From positions 4,465,499 through 4,529,498 of the forward strand of contig NC_092565.1 of assembly GCF_037975245.1 (NCBI RefSeq): a DNA stretch of 64,000 bases, read 5' to 3'. Shown here in pieces: positions 36,213 through 47,968 of the stretch; the first letter of the stretch is position 1, and every line of letters begins with the position of its first letter. This stretch comes from Apostichopus japonicus (taxonomy: Eukaryota; Echinodermata; Holothuroidea; Aspidochirotida; Stichopodidae). A program made the translations under genes and the position numbers. The notes under the pieces are model-generated. The model was not told the DNA's origin. It did no database searches and was given only the letters and a program-made list of their open reading frames with translations.

Positions 36213-39200
36213 CAGCTGACAACAACTGGCCAATCAGACAAGTTCATTTTTAACAAGGAAAAACAAACAACAACTAACCATTCCTATACTTTATTAATGG
36301 CCACATGTTTGCAGAAGCACTGTGAGCTGTACATGCATAAGGTTACGTCTTGGAAAACTTTCCAATTACATTTTTAAAAACAATTTGTTGTTCACATCGA
36401 GTACAGATCAAATGAGAGGTAAGGTCACATAAGGTCAAGTTGAAGATGTGAATGCTATTATTATATCAACTTCCTATAGCTCTAACTGTGTTCCTGATGA
36501 GTTGGATCTGTGCTGAGTATAATCCTTCAAACGTACATATGTATGTATGTTTAAGAGTGCTGGTCACATTAACAAGTCTAAGCAAACCCAGTCATTGGTC
36601 TATGTGACTGTGACAGAGATGCTAATGATGTAAAATTTCCCCTAACACAAATATTTGATCACTTGACGAGAGACATTAAGCCATACGAAGGATGGTTTGT
36701 CGAGAGCATGAAACTGAACTGTCCTTCATGTTCACACACACACACTAAAATACACTAATTATTCCTTCTAAATGCATATTCCAAGTGCTTCTAACAGGAT
36801 TCAGCTTTCCTGCAGTAACAACGTATTTATGTTTATTAGTCTGTTTAATAGAGTTAGATAAAAGCATAAATTGCAGCTCTTCTTTCTTTCTTTTACAAAC
36901 CTAAAATGGCAATAAGCACAATCTAGTGGTGGGTTTTGTCTTCTCTTCCGTATTCACCGACTAGTAAACAGTGAGTGCAAAGTACTCATTAGATTAATCT
37001 CTCTTTCCTGGTGATTCAAGGACAATTCATCTTCAGAAGATCAATAGAATACCACCAGCAGCTTCAAAATGAGTTTTTCTACCTTTTTAGGTGAATTGTT
37101 ACAAAGTCTGTAACCACTAGCGCCTGACAATGCTTCCAAGGGAAATTCATCAACCTTGACATTTTATTTGTAGTTGTTCCAGCAAGAAGTGTTCTTTTTA
37201 TGTCTTCTCCGTCGACAATGCAGTGGGACTGTATCGATGTTTATATTTTAATTTAGATATATTCATCTCAAAACATATACAGTAGGTAACACTGTGAGAA
37301 TAAAAAATCACAAATTGATCACAAACAATTGCCACGGACTTCCCTTGAAACTCTTAGATATTCTTACATAGCAGTATGTACATCCAAAATGGCCATTATT
37401 CCAAGTCAAATTAAAAATGCTCAATTGTTCTGATTTCAAGTCAGGGCAGCTGCTTGCAATGTTTGTTTCAAGGAAATATTTAAAGGTAGAGAGTTGCTCT
37501 GAATTTGCAATTAAATTAAAGACCTGTGTGAACTTATCTAACTTTGAGCAAAGGTAGAGGTAACATTTCCAACCATAGTCAAATTCAAAATTGTAGCAAA
37601 CATGAAAAAGCAACCAGGAAGCCAGCAGACTTATGTGATTCCTTGCCTTATGTGACTCTTTGCAAGGAGTGATTCCTTTAAATTGTATATGGAATCACCT
37701 GATTGATAGAGCAACTGAGGAAAATGTCTCTTGAAGTCAAGTACCAGAACATCATACCAGATAATTTGATCATTGCAAAAGGTATTACTCTTGTGCTGCC
37801 CTCAAATGACCTTTGACCAATACCAACAACAATCCTAAACCAGTTCTACCTAAGGGGAACCTCCATACCACATATGAAACAAACCCCAGTTATCCTTCTG
37901 AAGTTAGAGCATAAATTTAGGAGCAATTGTCACATTTATACACACACATATACACATTCAGTCACCATAACATACATTCCTTCTGCCTTCAGCAAGGAAT
38001 CAAAATAAGAGAAGATAAAAAATCCATCAAAATTGGGATGCATCAATCTCAATATGAGTAAACCACATTCAATGGTGTAAACTGTGAACTTGGCATTCCC
38101 TTAAGACAGAGTTTGAAACCACACACTAATTAATCCAAGGTCAAAACAAGTGAGTGAAATATCAAGCAAAATACATTTTGTTTGTGATTGTCCAGCTATG
38201 ACACAATACCAGTTTGCTGCAAGTTCACTAACTGTATGATACAAACTGACAATTCACTATACTACTCTCAAAAATGGTTTCAAACGTGGTCGGGTAAAAA
38301 TGAAGGAATGTAAATGCCCTATGATGCAGAGAACAAGTCTCTCTCTCTCTTCATACAAACATTACCCAGTTCAAAGCTAAGAGGCATAGTCATCATCACC
38401 TTGCCAAAAAGAGCAAAGACAGATCTGCATCAGGGGGTATGGCTGCTTCTTTTGGATGACAAATGCAGCCGCAATGCCAAAATTAAGTAAAGTGAGCACA
38501 AGCAAGTTAAGATCAATTTCAAAATGTTAGGAGAGAACAGCCGAGGATGTGCCAAAGGGGGCCTACAGGGACGAGTCTCCATAGCAACCCACCGTGCGCA
38601 AGGCTTAATCATTATGTCACTTGGGTTTTGCAATTGCATTAATATTTTTCCCCCCTTTTCATCTAAAACCACTTGCTCTACATTTGCAAACGACTGTTAT
38701 TGATTTTACTGATGAAGCTGATCCCAACTTAGCAACCTCAAATGGATTGTTAACAATTAATGCAAAAGCCTAGCTCTACAATGTGAGGATAGGTTTTTGC
38801 CTCAGTCTGCAATTCAAAGTGCAACACAAAGTTTGTATGTGTCACATACTGTATATATATCAATGCTACAGACTTGTACAGCTATTTTCTGACTAGTTTT
38901 GAAAAGCAGAATTGAACCAGTTTGATTTTATGCTTAAATACCTTACTCCCAGATTTCTACTGTACATGATGTGACTAAACATTGACTCATAATACTTGAC
39001 AAACTTTGTTCCAATGTTTTGGAATCAATATATCTGTGATTATATGCTCAAAACTGCATTTTTGCAAAACTTGACACCACTCAGTTAGTTGGGAGGAAAA
39101 AGATAAAATGGACTAAAGTGGTTGACCACATTAATTCCCTAAAATCCACCAGGATTGATGAGCCTCAGCAGTTTTTGTAAAGGCTGATAACTAAAATGTT

Positions 39201-39396
39201 GGTGTGGAAATGCAATCTTGATTTTTATTAGTGTTTTTGAATGGTTGGCTGCAAAATAAGTTTTGTGGCTATAGTTAAGTCATCCTTTTTAAGGCTGTGT
39301 TCACGAAGCATTTTAACTTGTGATGCATTAATTGAACCAAAACATGGCATACGTTACACTGCTCTTTTTCTTAATTCAAATACTAGTCCTGATTTG

Positions 39397-39526
39397 TTAT
39401 TTAGTAACCACACAGTCCATATTTAAACTGCAGGGAAATTTGATCAGGGATGCGCATATTTAAACACCTTAATTCATAGCGTTGTTGCCAGTCCATCCTA
39501 CTGTACACATGTCCCTAAGTCCTGAA
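39397..39526 (+). repeat. Diverged tandem repeat unit, left of the insertion
   Basis: Landmarks 'gtaaccacacagtcc', 'gatgcgcatatttaaacacc', 'atgtccctaagtcctgaaact' recur to the right of the DIRS-like block at 46327-46490, and more loosely at 46510-46620. The left unit ends at ctgaaact exactly where the first inverted-repeat element begins. The block of mobile elements therefore interrupts an older array of about 183-bp units. Confidence 0.7.
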
Positions 39527-40356
39527 ACTCCAAAACTTACTGGTTTGGATATTTACGAGTGACGAGCTTACCTGTCTCCCCCCAACCTATGCACCTCATT
39601 CTACCGCGCCTAGAATGTCCTGGTAACCTTTTAACACTGTGCACCCTCTGTGACCCGGCTTCACGGGTCACCAACCTTCCTTCTCATGAGACCAAAGCCC
39701 CTCCAAAGTGGTCTCTGCCTTGGAGTCGAGTAGTAGTCCTTCCCGACAAATGGGAGGGCTACCCCCTCGACTCCTAGTCTAACATCGAATTTCTGACGCT
39801 TCCAACGGGAGGGGTAGTACTCCCCTTCCTGTGGGGAGGGGGGGCTACCCTCTACGACCCCGTCAGCCTGTACCCCTTAGGTCTAAAAAAGGTAGCAGAA
39901 GGTACTCTACAAGTTAGGCCCAAGGCCCTGAACACCGTAGTGTTTAATGGAGAAAGACGAAGGAAAAAGAGTATCAACATTATAAAGGAAATATATATAT
40001 AACGCTTCTCCATATATATATAAAACACTTTAAGACACTCTTCCTTAAGTCACTCATAGTGGCCCTAAGTTACTACGAGATACTACAAGTTACTACCGTT
40101 TACTACAAGTTACTACCGGTCAAGATAAAACCTTTGCAACAAACTCGCTGGTAACCATAGGTGATGGTACGGGGGCTCGTACGGTAGTGGAACCTCCTTT
40201 CCTCAGGTCTCTTGGCCTGCGCTAGAAGGTGTTTTGTTAAGTCAATGAGACCGCTCCTCCATGCGGCTGTGTTCCACCCCCCTCGGGGGAGGGAGGCGGG
40301 AATGGAGACAGGTAAGCTCGTCACTCGTAAATATCCAAACCAGTAAGTTTTGGAGT
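39527..40356 (+). mobile_element. Non-autonomous element with 53-bp inverted ends
   Basis: Left end actccaaaacttactggttt... continuing to about 39580, and right end about 40304-40356, are inverted copies over about 53 bp. The inner 122 bp of the left end (39566-39687) are identical, inverted, to 46161-46282 of the larger neighbour, so the two belong to related families. The interior has no credible protein. It has GC-rich direct and inverted blocks (about 39727-39860), a TA-rich patch and a run of agttactac-type repeats (about 40069-40118). It is likely a deletion derivative of a DIRS-like family. Confidence 0.65.
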
Positions 40357-40402
40357 ATTTACTTCGTTCCTCGCTTACCTGTCTCCCCCCAACCTATGCA
40401 CC
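40355..40402 (+). repeat. Left inverted terminal repeat of the DIRS-like element
   Basis: 48 bp, gtatttacttcgttcctcgc to caacctatgcacc, exact inverse of 46253-46300. It abuts the right end of the neighbouring element (40356) with an overlap of one or two bases. The recombinase stop codon TAA (40361-40359) lies inside it. Confidence 0.85.
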
Positions 40403-41333
40403 GAGTGGCACTGCCCGATGGTGGGAGGCCCGAGGGGTGGGACCTAGTACCCGCCGGATCTCGCATCACCACGCTACGAAATGCCGCCTCAGCCTGTAAT
40501 GAGTCTGAAAGGTAACAGGCGACGAACGTCGTTGGTGTCCGCCAAGCTGCTGCCTTGAGGATGACCTCTATTGGGACTCCTGCAAAAAGAGCTGTCGAGG
40601 CCGCTTTTCCTCTAATGTCATGGGCTCTCGTTAAAGTTGTGCCAACTGCGAAGGGGCGAATAATCTCCATCAGCCACCGAGAGAGGGTGTCCTTAGACAC
40701 CGTTGAAAAAGGTGCTCTGGGTAGTATGAACAAGGACATGGTTGTTCGTCTCAGGGGTTGAGTCTTGTTTAAGTACCATTTGAGAGCCCTGACTGGGCCC
40801 CACAGTATATCCTCTGCGACTGAGGAAAGCGTCTTTATTTCAGGGATAAAGATGTCCCCCGGCAGGAAGGAAAGGACCTGGTTCTTGGGTATGAAGGACG
40901 GATCGGGGACCATTCTCCCGTGGTTCTCAAACCTAATATGGTTCTGCTTTGTAGGCAGAGCGTGGAAACAGCTCCTTCTTGCTGACGCGAGGGTGATCAG
41001 GAAAAGGGTTTTCTTTCTAAGGGCTGCCAGCGAGGCTGAAGCCAGTGGTTCGTATGGTGATTTAGTGAGTGCCTGCAGTGCTGCTGATGGACTCCACGAG
41101 GGGGCGAGCCGTCTGGTCCGAGGACACCTGTTTGCCATCCCCCTGATGGGCTGGGTGATGTCCCCGTTGTTGCCCGGGGTGGACCCATCTGGAAAGCCGC
41201 GGTGGATCGCGGTAATTGCCAACCTGTATTTCTTGATGGTTGACACTTGCTTTCCCTCCTCGAAGAGGGAGTGAGGAAGTCTACCACTTGTGCCAGAGAG
41301 GTCTCGGCTGGCAGTGCCTGTCTGTTCTGGCAC
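40359..41333 (-). pseudogene. DIRS-type tyrosine recombinase, partial
   Basis: The open frame covers about 324 residues and no real ATG was chosen: the frame is open further upstream and the N-terminus is not defined. The tyrosine-recombinase catalytic set is present: Arg at residues 119/120 (ASARR), HxxR as H238-D-I-R241, Trp264 in the second His/Trp position (AAAWRTPTTF) and the nucleophile Tyr274 (VACYLSD). The HDIRG...AAAWRTPTTFVACYL wording is that of DIRS elements rather than phage integrases or Cryptons. A one-base frame shift near 41275 separates it from an upstream block in another frame (VVDFLT). The last ~15 residues are encoded by the ITR. It would recombine circular cDNA into the genome; here it is probably inactive. 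Confidence 0.8.
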
Positions 41334-41339
41334 TATTCC

Positions 41340-41592
41340 CCGCCTAACAAAATAACCCTGATCAGCGATAACCTGTCAAACATAGAGACAGATCCCTCCT
41401 CATTGCGGTAGCCAAAAAGCCCCCGACTGACAGTTTATCTAAAGGTCCCCCTTTATACACCTGAATGGAAAGACGCAATGGAGATAAAATGCCTTGCCCA
41501 AAGACACAACGGGATGATCTGGCCAGGACTCAAACTGCAAGTCTTAGATCACCAGTCCACTGCCTTCACCATTTGACCACAGTGCTCTCGAA
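41340..41592 (-). mobile_element. tRNA-derived SINE
   Basis: On the minus strand the head (about 41590-41510) has an A-box-like block and GAGTCCTGGCC after a GTTT, i.e. a degenerate B-box. It is followed by GTGTCTTTGGGCAAGGCATT and CCATTCAGGTGTATAAAGGG. That body wording is a widespread SINE signature of marine invertebrates and fish. The exact 3' end is unclear. It sits directly upstream of the recombinase frame, within the DIRS-like element. Confidence 0.7.
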
Positions 41593-41714
41593 AATTGAGT
41601 ACTGAATGGATAGTTTGCTTCATCAGAATCTTGGTCAATGCTACAACTGTTATACTGTATGTGACTACTAAAACTATATATGTATTTATGTATTTTAGTA
41701 TAATGTATTATATG

Positions 41715-41945
41715 TATTTTGGATCATCCTGCAAGCAGGAACTTGTGAAGAAACCTCGTTGACCTATCAAGGCCGCAAGTTGACCGAATTCAGTCTCTTA
41801 CATTCGTATTTAATGTCCATGATAATGAATTGTCAACAACTCTGTGACTGGACGACATACATTAATCTTGGAGTGACCCCAACTTGGGACCTTATAATTG
41901 CAAGGCACCGGCCTTAACCACTGAGCTACAGTAACTGGGCTATAG
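41715..41945 (-). mobile_element. Second tRNA-derived SINE
   Basis: Minus strand: TGTAGCTCAGTGGTTAAGGC (A-box region, about 41931-41912), then GGTCCCAAGTTGGGGTC in the B-box place (diverged). A body follows with GTCGTCCAGTCACAGAGTTG, ATTATCATGGACATTAAATA and GGTCAACTTGCGGCCTTGAT. The order of A-box, degenerate B-box and long body fits a SINE of a family different from the one at 41340-41592. The tRNA of origin is not certain. Confidence 0.6.
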
Positions 41946-43028
41946 GTCTACTCATCAGAAACAAACTCCCAACAGGGACCGTGAAGTTGGTGAGAGGGTG
42001 GGTTTGTAGAAATTCCACCTCATACATCCCTGGCTGCTTTAACCGAGCCCGGGGAGTTACTCATCACGCACAAACGCGTTATTAAACGCTTCGTCTTTTG
42101 TTATGATAACGTTATTTGCGGTGTAAAAAAAATATGTCACCGAAACGTTTTCAGGCTAGTAAATCCACACAAATTTCGTAAGGGCATGAATATGACATTA
42201 ATATAACATTAAAAACTCATAGAACGTTATGTCGACGTTTCAACAACACCACATTTGATGTTATAAAACGTATTAAATGTTATGCTAACGTACCTGTTAC
42301 TTCTCAAGTCTCTTCATGTCGAGATGAGAATTGTATCACTATCGTAGTACAGTGAAAGTTTCCAACTTCCTATTGAAACCAGCTAGCGCATGGTCACGGC
42401 CAGCCTATCAGGTGCTACGAAGTGCAACTCTGCTTAAAGTTTTGGAACATCGAACAAGTTATTCATGGAGCGTATCCCGTATGTTCGGAGCGTGATAGCC
42501 CTTGTAGCTTTCATGGGGTTCTATCCTACCCCTTATTCAACTTACTAACGCGTATGTCTTGGTAATTCACCAGAGAAATAGAGAGGCTTATTCCATAGGA
42601 TCGCTCACATAGTCGACAGCTCGTTGCAGCAAACGTTGAGCTCACACGTGGCAAGCCAGGTGACTGCCTGGCCCCGCCTCCTCTCTTAACAAATGTACCG
42701 CGTTATACACATTGCTGGCAGTTTGCCAAGGCTTAAGAAGTTTTCGTTTTTCTGGCACGTTGCCAATGTTTGAGATAGTCCTCTATTTGGCAGTTTGCCA
42801 AGATATTAAAGCAGGGAGAGTAAGTCACGAGAACCGTTTGAAACCATTCAGTCTTGCGCATTTTAGCATATTCGGCTTGCGCATTTTAACATGTTCTGAG
42901 AGTGGGTTCCACAAGTGTTTTAGAACACAAGTGAGGTTTTAAACCTAGATATATGGCGATGAATTATTATTAGAGAGGAGTATAATTAGCGAGGACGATC
43001 TGACCCATGAATGCCCAGGAAAACTATG
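41946..43028. other. Non-coding stretch where a reverse transcriptase would be expected
   Basis: No RT or RNase H motifs in any frame. 42110-42300 is rich in aacgttat, aacatt and atgttat words, which looks like part of a short palindromic repeat. 42700-42810 has 'ggcagtttgccaag' twice (about 42717 and 42789). The GC content and repeats are unlike the flanking element. Confidence 0.5.
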
Positions 43029-44340
43029 TCATGTCCTGGTTTCTGCTGGTACTGTACTTGTTAAACACATTTGGGATGTGTAGCGATTAAAGGTGTAGCG
43101 GTTGCGGTGTTTTTCCGCAATTGATTCGAACCTGTCGTCGCAGCCCAAGCTGCTAGTTTCGGGGGGCAACGATCCCCCCGATGTAGAAGGCTTTCCTCCT
43201 CTTGGAAGCGGGAGTAACCGTCCTCTGTAACCCCGAAATCTAGGGGTCGACCTCGTCGTGTAGGCCGGACAGGTTGACCGACGTTCTGCAAACCAGAAGT
43301 TCCTCACCGGGGGACAAATCAGGTTGCATTCTTTGGTCTGGGATTGATCGTGGTGTCGCGGCCGGGTGTTCAGTGCCCGTATTTGTCCTTCCCTCTCTGA
43401 GGCTGGGGATAAGTATATGTCCCTTCGCCGTGGGAACCTCGCTCGGGGCCGGCTCTCTTTTCGGATTGGGCGCTCTGGGGGCCCAGCAGTTGTTACTCTC
43501 GTCGGCCCCCGGCCTCGGGATCGGCCGCGGCTCCAGCTAGGAGGTCTGCGGACCGGGTTTCTGCCCCTGCTTCCCCGTTCTGGGGGCCCAGCAGTCGTCG
43601 ATCTCATCGGTTCCCGGCTCCGGGACCGGCTCTGGGTCCGTAGTGGGACTTTGGTTTCGGGCTCCCTATGGAGTCTCGTCGGACCCGGGCCCTCCGAAGC
43701 CCATCTCTCGGGACCCAGCAGTCGATTGTAGCTCCGGTTCCCGGCTTCGAGGCCGGTCTCGGATCCGGAGTGGAACCTCGGTTCTTCACTCCCTCTGGAG
43801 TCTCGCCGGACCCGGGCTCCCGGAGCCCATCTCTGTGTGTACCACGCCGAGTACCACTCTCCTCGACCCGGACATTCTGTCCGTTCCGGTCGGAATTTCT
43901 AATGGGCTTTACATTGGCTTTTAGCCTTGCCCTTGCCTCCCCCTTGGTCATACAATCCGGACGTCGCCGGGACCTTGGGTTCTGGTCGGAATTTCTAATG
44001 GGCTTTACATTGGCCTAGGCCTTGCCCTTGCCTGCCCCCTTGGTCATACAATCCGGACGTCGCCGGGACCTTGGGGGGGGCAAAAACTCTTTCCTCTCTC
44101 TCTATCTCTCTCCTCCGGAAGGGGAGTCTCGTACATCAGCTAGTACAGTGCGCCAAGCCATTAGGCCACTCTATGTGTTCTTGGCCACTCCCCATTCTAT
44201 CTCTTAACGACTCTTTGGCTTCTTCCTCACCTCCAGTCTCTCCTACAATTCCCTCCCCTCTCGGAGAACCGTTGGGGGTACGGGATGGTTTCCAGTTTGT
44301 CCCGGAGCTTCGAATGCTTGCTAGCCAGCCAAGTGTATAA
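43029..44340 (-). other. GC-rich region of the DIRS-like element, possibly gag-like
   Basis: About 1.3 kb is markedly GC-rich within an AT-rich intron. Minus-strand frames at 43607-43029 and 43951-43604 are rich in Arg, Pro, Gly and Ser (PPERGSRGRNPVRRP, RTPGPRRDS-like runs) and lie where a DIRS gag would be. Plus-strand frames over the same DNA are equally open, so codon direction cannot be settled by eye. I recognise no domain. The region contains repeats: 'tgggggcccagcagt' at about 43466 and 43571 with a variant near 43710, and a ~95-bp tandem duplication at about 43889-44075. Confidence 0.35.
43889..44075. repeat. Tandem duplication, about 95 bp
   Basis: ggtcggaatttctaatgggc through gacgtcgccgggaccttggg occurs twice in a row (from about 43889 and about 43984) with only a few differences. 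It is therefore fairly recent. Confidence 0.85.
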
Positions 44341-46160
44341 TTCTTGCCAAGGAGCTGGCGTAAACAAGATTTAGACCAACAAGGGTCTCTGGGCTACAGG
44401 TCCTGCCTCTGGGGCAAGGATCCTGGCCAATCCCCGCCCGATCCGGGCGGAACATCAAAACAATTGACATAATTCAAGTGGCTCCGAGTACATGATTGAA
44501 AAACTCACGGTAGGAAGGCTAGGAAAGGTAGTCTATCGTAAGAACGTAAACTAACCAAGGGAGTGGAAGGAGCGGGGTGGGGAGACTAGAATTGCCTTTG
44601 CGGTTTTTGATCGCGATAACTTTCGTGGGAATTTCGTAGAAACTTCGTTGACAACCGTGCCCGCAGTGGTCTAAATTTTGTCAACGAACTTATTCGTTTA
44701 CAACCTTTTTTTTTTTTTTTCTTTTTTTTGATTTTTATTTGATTTTTATTTTTTTTTTATTTTCAACGTTTGTTATCGATCGTTGGTTTTTTTTTTTTTT
44801 TTTTTTCAACGGGAGTTAAGCGAAACAGTACTGTACGCTACAAGAGTGAAACCAACACTTAGAAAAACGACCAAGTAACGAAGTACATGAAACGAGCAAA
44901 CATCTTATAAGAAAAATAACAGATAAAAACATGTACAGATAAGAACATGTAAACAAGGCGAGAACCGCCCATTCGCGCTAATGCGAAAAGGGGGTCGTGG
45001 TTACAAGGTACGCTACAAAAGTGAAAGCCCAACACTTAAAAGCGAACAAGTAACGAAAGCATGGAAGGCAAAAAAAAAAATTTCTCTTGGCCGGAGCCTG
45101 GCCCTTCTCTTTCTCTGTCCACACTCTCTTCCTTGGCCCCCTCTCACCACCTCTCCTTCCTCTTCCTCTCCTATCTGTACTAGGTCTCCCACTACTAGGG
45201 AGCCGCTGGGGTTGGGGAGCAAGTCTAGTATGTTCTGTAGCTATATTCTAAGTCCTGCTAGCCAGGTAATGATAATTAGCCAAGGAAGGGGGTGAACTGG
45301 GAACACACCAGACACGGGACCCTCCTGGAAAAAGTACGGCACTAGGGACAAGGGCAAGTTCATCCCCGGCCCTCACTGGCCGGAACATGGAGCAATCAAT
45401 GCATTTCAGCTGATTCCTAGACATGACTGAATGACCCCTAGTTAAGGGAACAACTTCTTAACAATATGATAGGAGAAGCCCCCCTTCTTTGGGGAGGAAA
45501 ACAGCTAACAAGGAAGAGATAGGTATAATGTAAACATTTACAAATAAGTGTAATTATAAATATGATATACCCATGTAGTATAAATTAATATACACATGTG
45601 GTATAAGGATAATAAAATATACACACATGGTAAGGGCAATGCGATACTACCTTAACACCGTGCCTCGGCTAGAGGCCCGCGGCTTACAAGGTAACAGAAT
45701 AGGCATAAGGCCAGCCCACAAAAAGGTGGGGAAAAAGCCAGGAACGAGCCTGGGAGCAAGGAAGGGACAAGTAATATAGATATATAACGTATAAAGCAAC
45801 GATAATACAAGAGAAGTAGAGTAGTTAACAACTAAACAACGGGTGAGGGAAAGAACTAACGCAATAGCGTGTGTAGCCAAAAAAGGCGGGAACTAGCGTA
45901 ACTACGGTAAACAATTCGCGGAACTGCTACCAGTACTAGAGTTCTGCACAGAAAAAAGCGGAGCGAACGCCGCTCCCGAAAAACAGCCCTAAAAACCTCT
46001 CTAAAGAAAGAAAAGGATACTTATCGGGCTGCAAAGACTTCAGATACTTCCAAAAACAGTGGATGGGAAATTATTTCCGATCCTAGGAACCAAAAGTGGA
46101 CGAAATTCGGTGGAAAATATCCGCTCGAAAAAATACGAAGTAGACGCTTTGGTTGGTAGA
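44341..46160 (-). other. Leader region of the DIRS-like element with diverged duplications
   Basis: No gene. acgctacaagagtgaaacca... (about 44835) is repeated at about 45010 (acgctacaaaagtgaaagcc). 'gctagccag' followed by 'gccaagga', 'ggcaag' and 'cggaacat' occurs at about 44321-44454 and again at about 45257-45388, so much of the leader is an old ~1-kb duplication. A T-rich stretch (about 44706-44808) contains several runs of 12-20 T. Confidence 0.5.
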
Positions 46161-46252
46161 ATGAGAAGGAAGGTTGGTGACCCGTGAAGCCGGGTCACAG
46201 AGGGTGCACAGTGTTAAAAGGTTACCAGGACATTCTAGGCGCGGTAGAATGA

Positions 46253-46300
46253 GGTGCATAGGTTGGGGGGAGACAGGTAAGCGAGGAACGAAGTAAATAC
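46253..46300 (-). repeat. Right inverted terminal repeat of the DIRS-like element
   Basis: Inverse copy of 40355-40402. Its inner continuation to 46161 is shared, inverted, with the non-autonomous element at 39566-39687 over 122 bp without a visible difference. Confidence 0.85.
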
Positions 46301-46317
46301 TATGATTACAGTCATTG

Positions 46318-46640
46318 TTCTCAGCCAATAATAACCACACCGTCTATACTTAAACTACATGAAATTTGTTCAGAGATGCGCATATTTAGACACCATCTAT
46401 AAAATCTGAAATAATTCACAGTAACTTGCTTAATTTAGCATTAATGCCAGTATGTATCCTACATGTCCCAAAGTCATGAAACTGTAGTAACAGTAAATTT
46501 GCTCTCAGCCATTAGTATCCACGCAGTCCGCAGTTAAACCACATGAAACTGTTTCAGCTAGGTGCAAATTTTAACACCTCCATGGCTTCATTCCCAACTA
46601 TGAAGAGTCTCAGTTTCTCAGCATCATTGCCATGGTTAAC
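46318..46640 (+). repeat. Diverged tandem repeat units, right of the insertion
   Basis: 'ctcagcca' starts at 46319 and 46502 (period 183), each followed by 'tatccac/taaccac', 'gcagt/accgtc', 'aaactacatgaaa/aaaccacatgaaac' and 'acacc'. The left-hand partner unit is at 39397-39526. Sequence divergence between units is large, so the array is older than the DIRS-like insertion. Confidence 0.6.
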
Positions 46641-47968
46641 TGTTTATGTTCGAGAGTAGCGTAATAGACAAATCTATGCTGGTCAAAATTGAAACAGATT
46701 TAGAGCTAAATAAGAAAATAAGGTTCATCAAGGTGAGAACGTACAATAAGAATGGTCTCTGTCTTTGCAAACAAAATATGGAGTAATATGCACACTCTCA
46801 ACTACAAGAAACTAATTAAGGATCAAACAATTGCTGTTACTTCAGTAACTTGATCTGCCAATAACAAAAACAAATGGGGGTGTACAGTGTGTGTCTGCTC
46901 TCATCAGAATGAGCTAGAAGACAAGCACAAGTACTTAAGAACATATATGGTTAACTTAGCAACAAGAAGTGCCCTCAAAGTTTACTGTCATGCCCAACCA
47001 AAACTTAACTATTGTTGTTAGGTTTGAACTGTATCCTTCATAAACTTTAATATCAGTTTGAGTTTTGGAACTAGTTTAGAATATTGACCTCAACCTCTGC
47101 AAAGTTTGACAACTTTTGCCATTTAATTTCAGATTAAGTCTAGTTCAAAATTGAAATGAAAATGTGAACACTAGCTACAAAATCCAGTAACTTTTGCAAT
47201 AATAATGATATATAGACTTTTACATTTGTTATCAAAACTGCACAATTACAGGAAAATTCCCTTGAAGTTCAGTCAATGACCGCCGCAGCATGGAAGATAG
47301 GAAAGTCTGTGACTGCAACATTGGAAACATTCAATTTCCATTAATAATCTCTCTATAAAAGACACATTCACTCACAGCCCAAGGGATTGCATTAAATGTT
47401 CTTGACAGTAATGACTTGCCTGCATAGGGAATTTCACGACAGCAACAAAATGAGACAAATCAATTTTTTATTCCCTCCACAATGAATTGTAAAATTAAAA
47501 TTAGCCTAGTACTACAGCAGAAAAATGAAACTGAAGGACTATTAACCAACAGAATGAACAATGTACTAGCTTCCTCTAGAGGCTTTCCAGAATAAATATT
47601 GGTACAATTTGCAATTGGCCTATACCAATATCCTAAAGAGGTAGTCACATCTTAAAGCCATCATGCTTCAGTTGTTATCCTGGATGGAATCCAAATTCTT
47701 GTCCTAGCCTAATGCTAGATAAGTCACCTTTAATTTGAAACATCAACTTGGGTACAACAAAACTTTACAATTTTGTCGTCCTTTTTGGGTTGTGTTTACT
47801 TTATGCTGTGTCATTCTAGCCAAATGAGGTAAATATTCACTTATCTGCAGATACTGTACAATGCAGTGTGGGTTTCAGGATTTCTCAGAAGAGGCGGGAA
47901 TTATCATCTCTGCATAATCATTGCAGTAGTACTGTAGCAGTGCATGAAAGAAAACATCGGTACAAATC

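Larger units (their letters stand above)
40355..46300 (-). mobile_element. DIRS-like retroelement, defective
   Basis: 48-bp inverted terminal repeats (40355-40402 and 46253-46300) bracket about 5.9 kb. In minus-strand order there is a long leader with diverged internal duplications (about 46.2-44.3 kb), a GC-rich region (44.3-43.0 kb), a stretch holding SINEs (43.0-41.34 kb) and a tyrosine recombinase gene (41333-40359). Inverted termini plus a recombinase next to one terminus are DIRS hallmarks. No reverse transcriptase or RNase H motifs were found, so the copy cannot be autonomous. Its orientation is the same as the CPEB gene. Confidence 0.7.
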
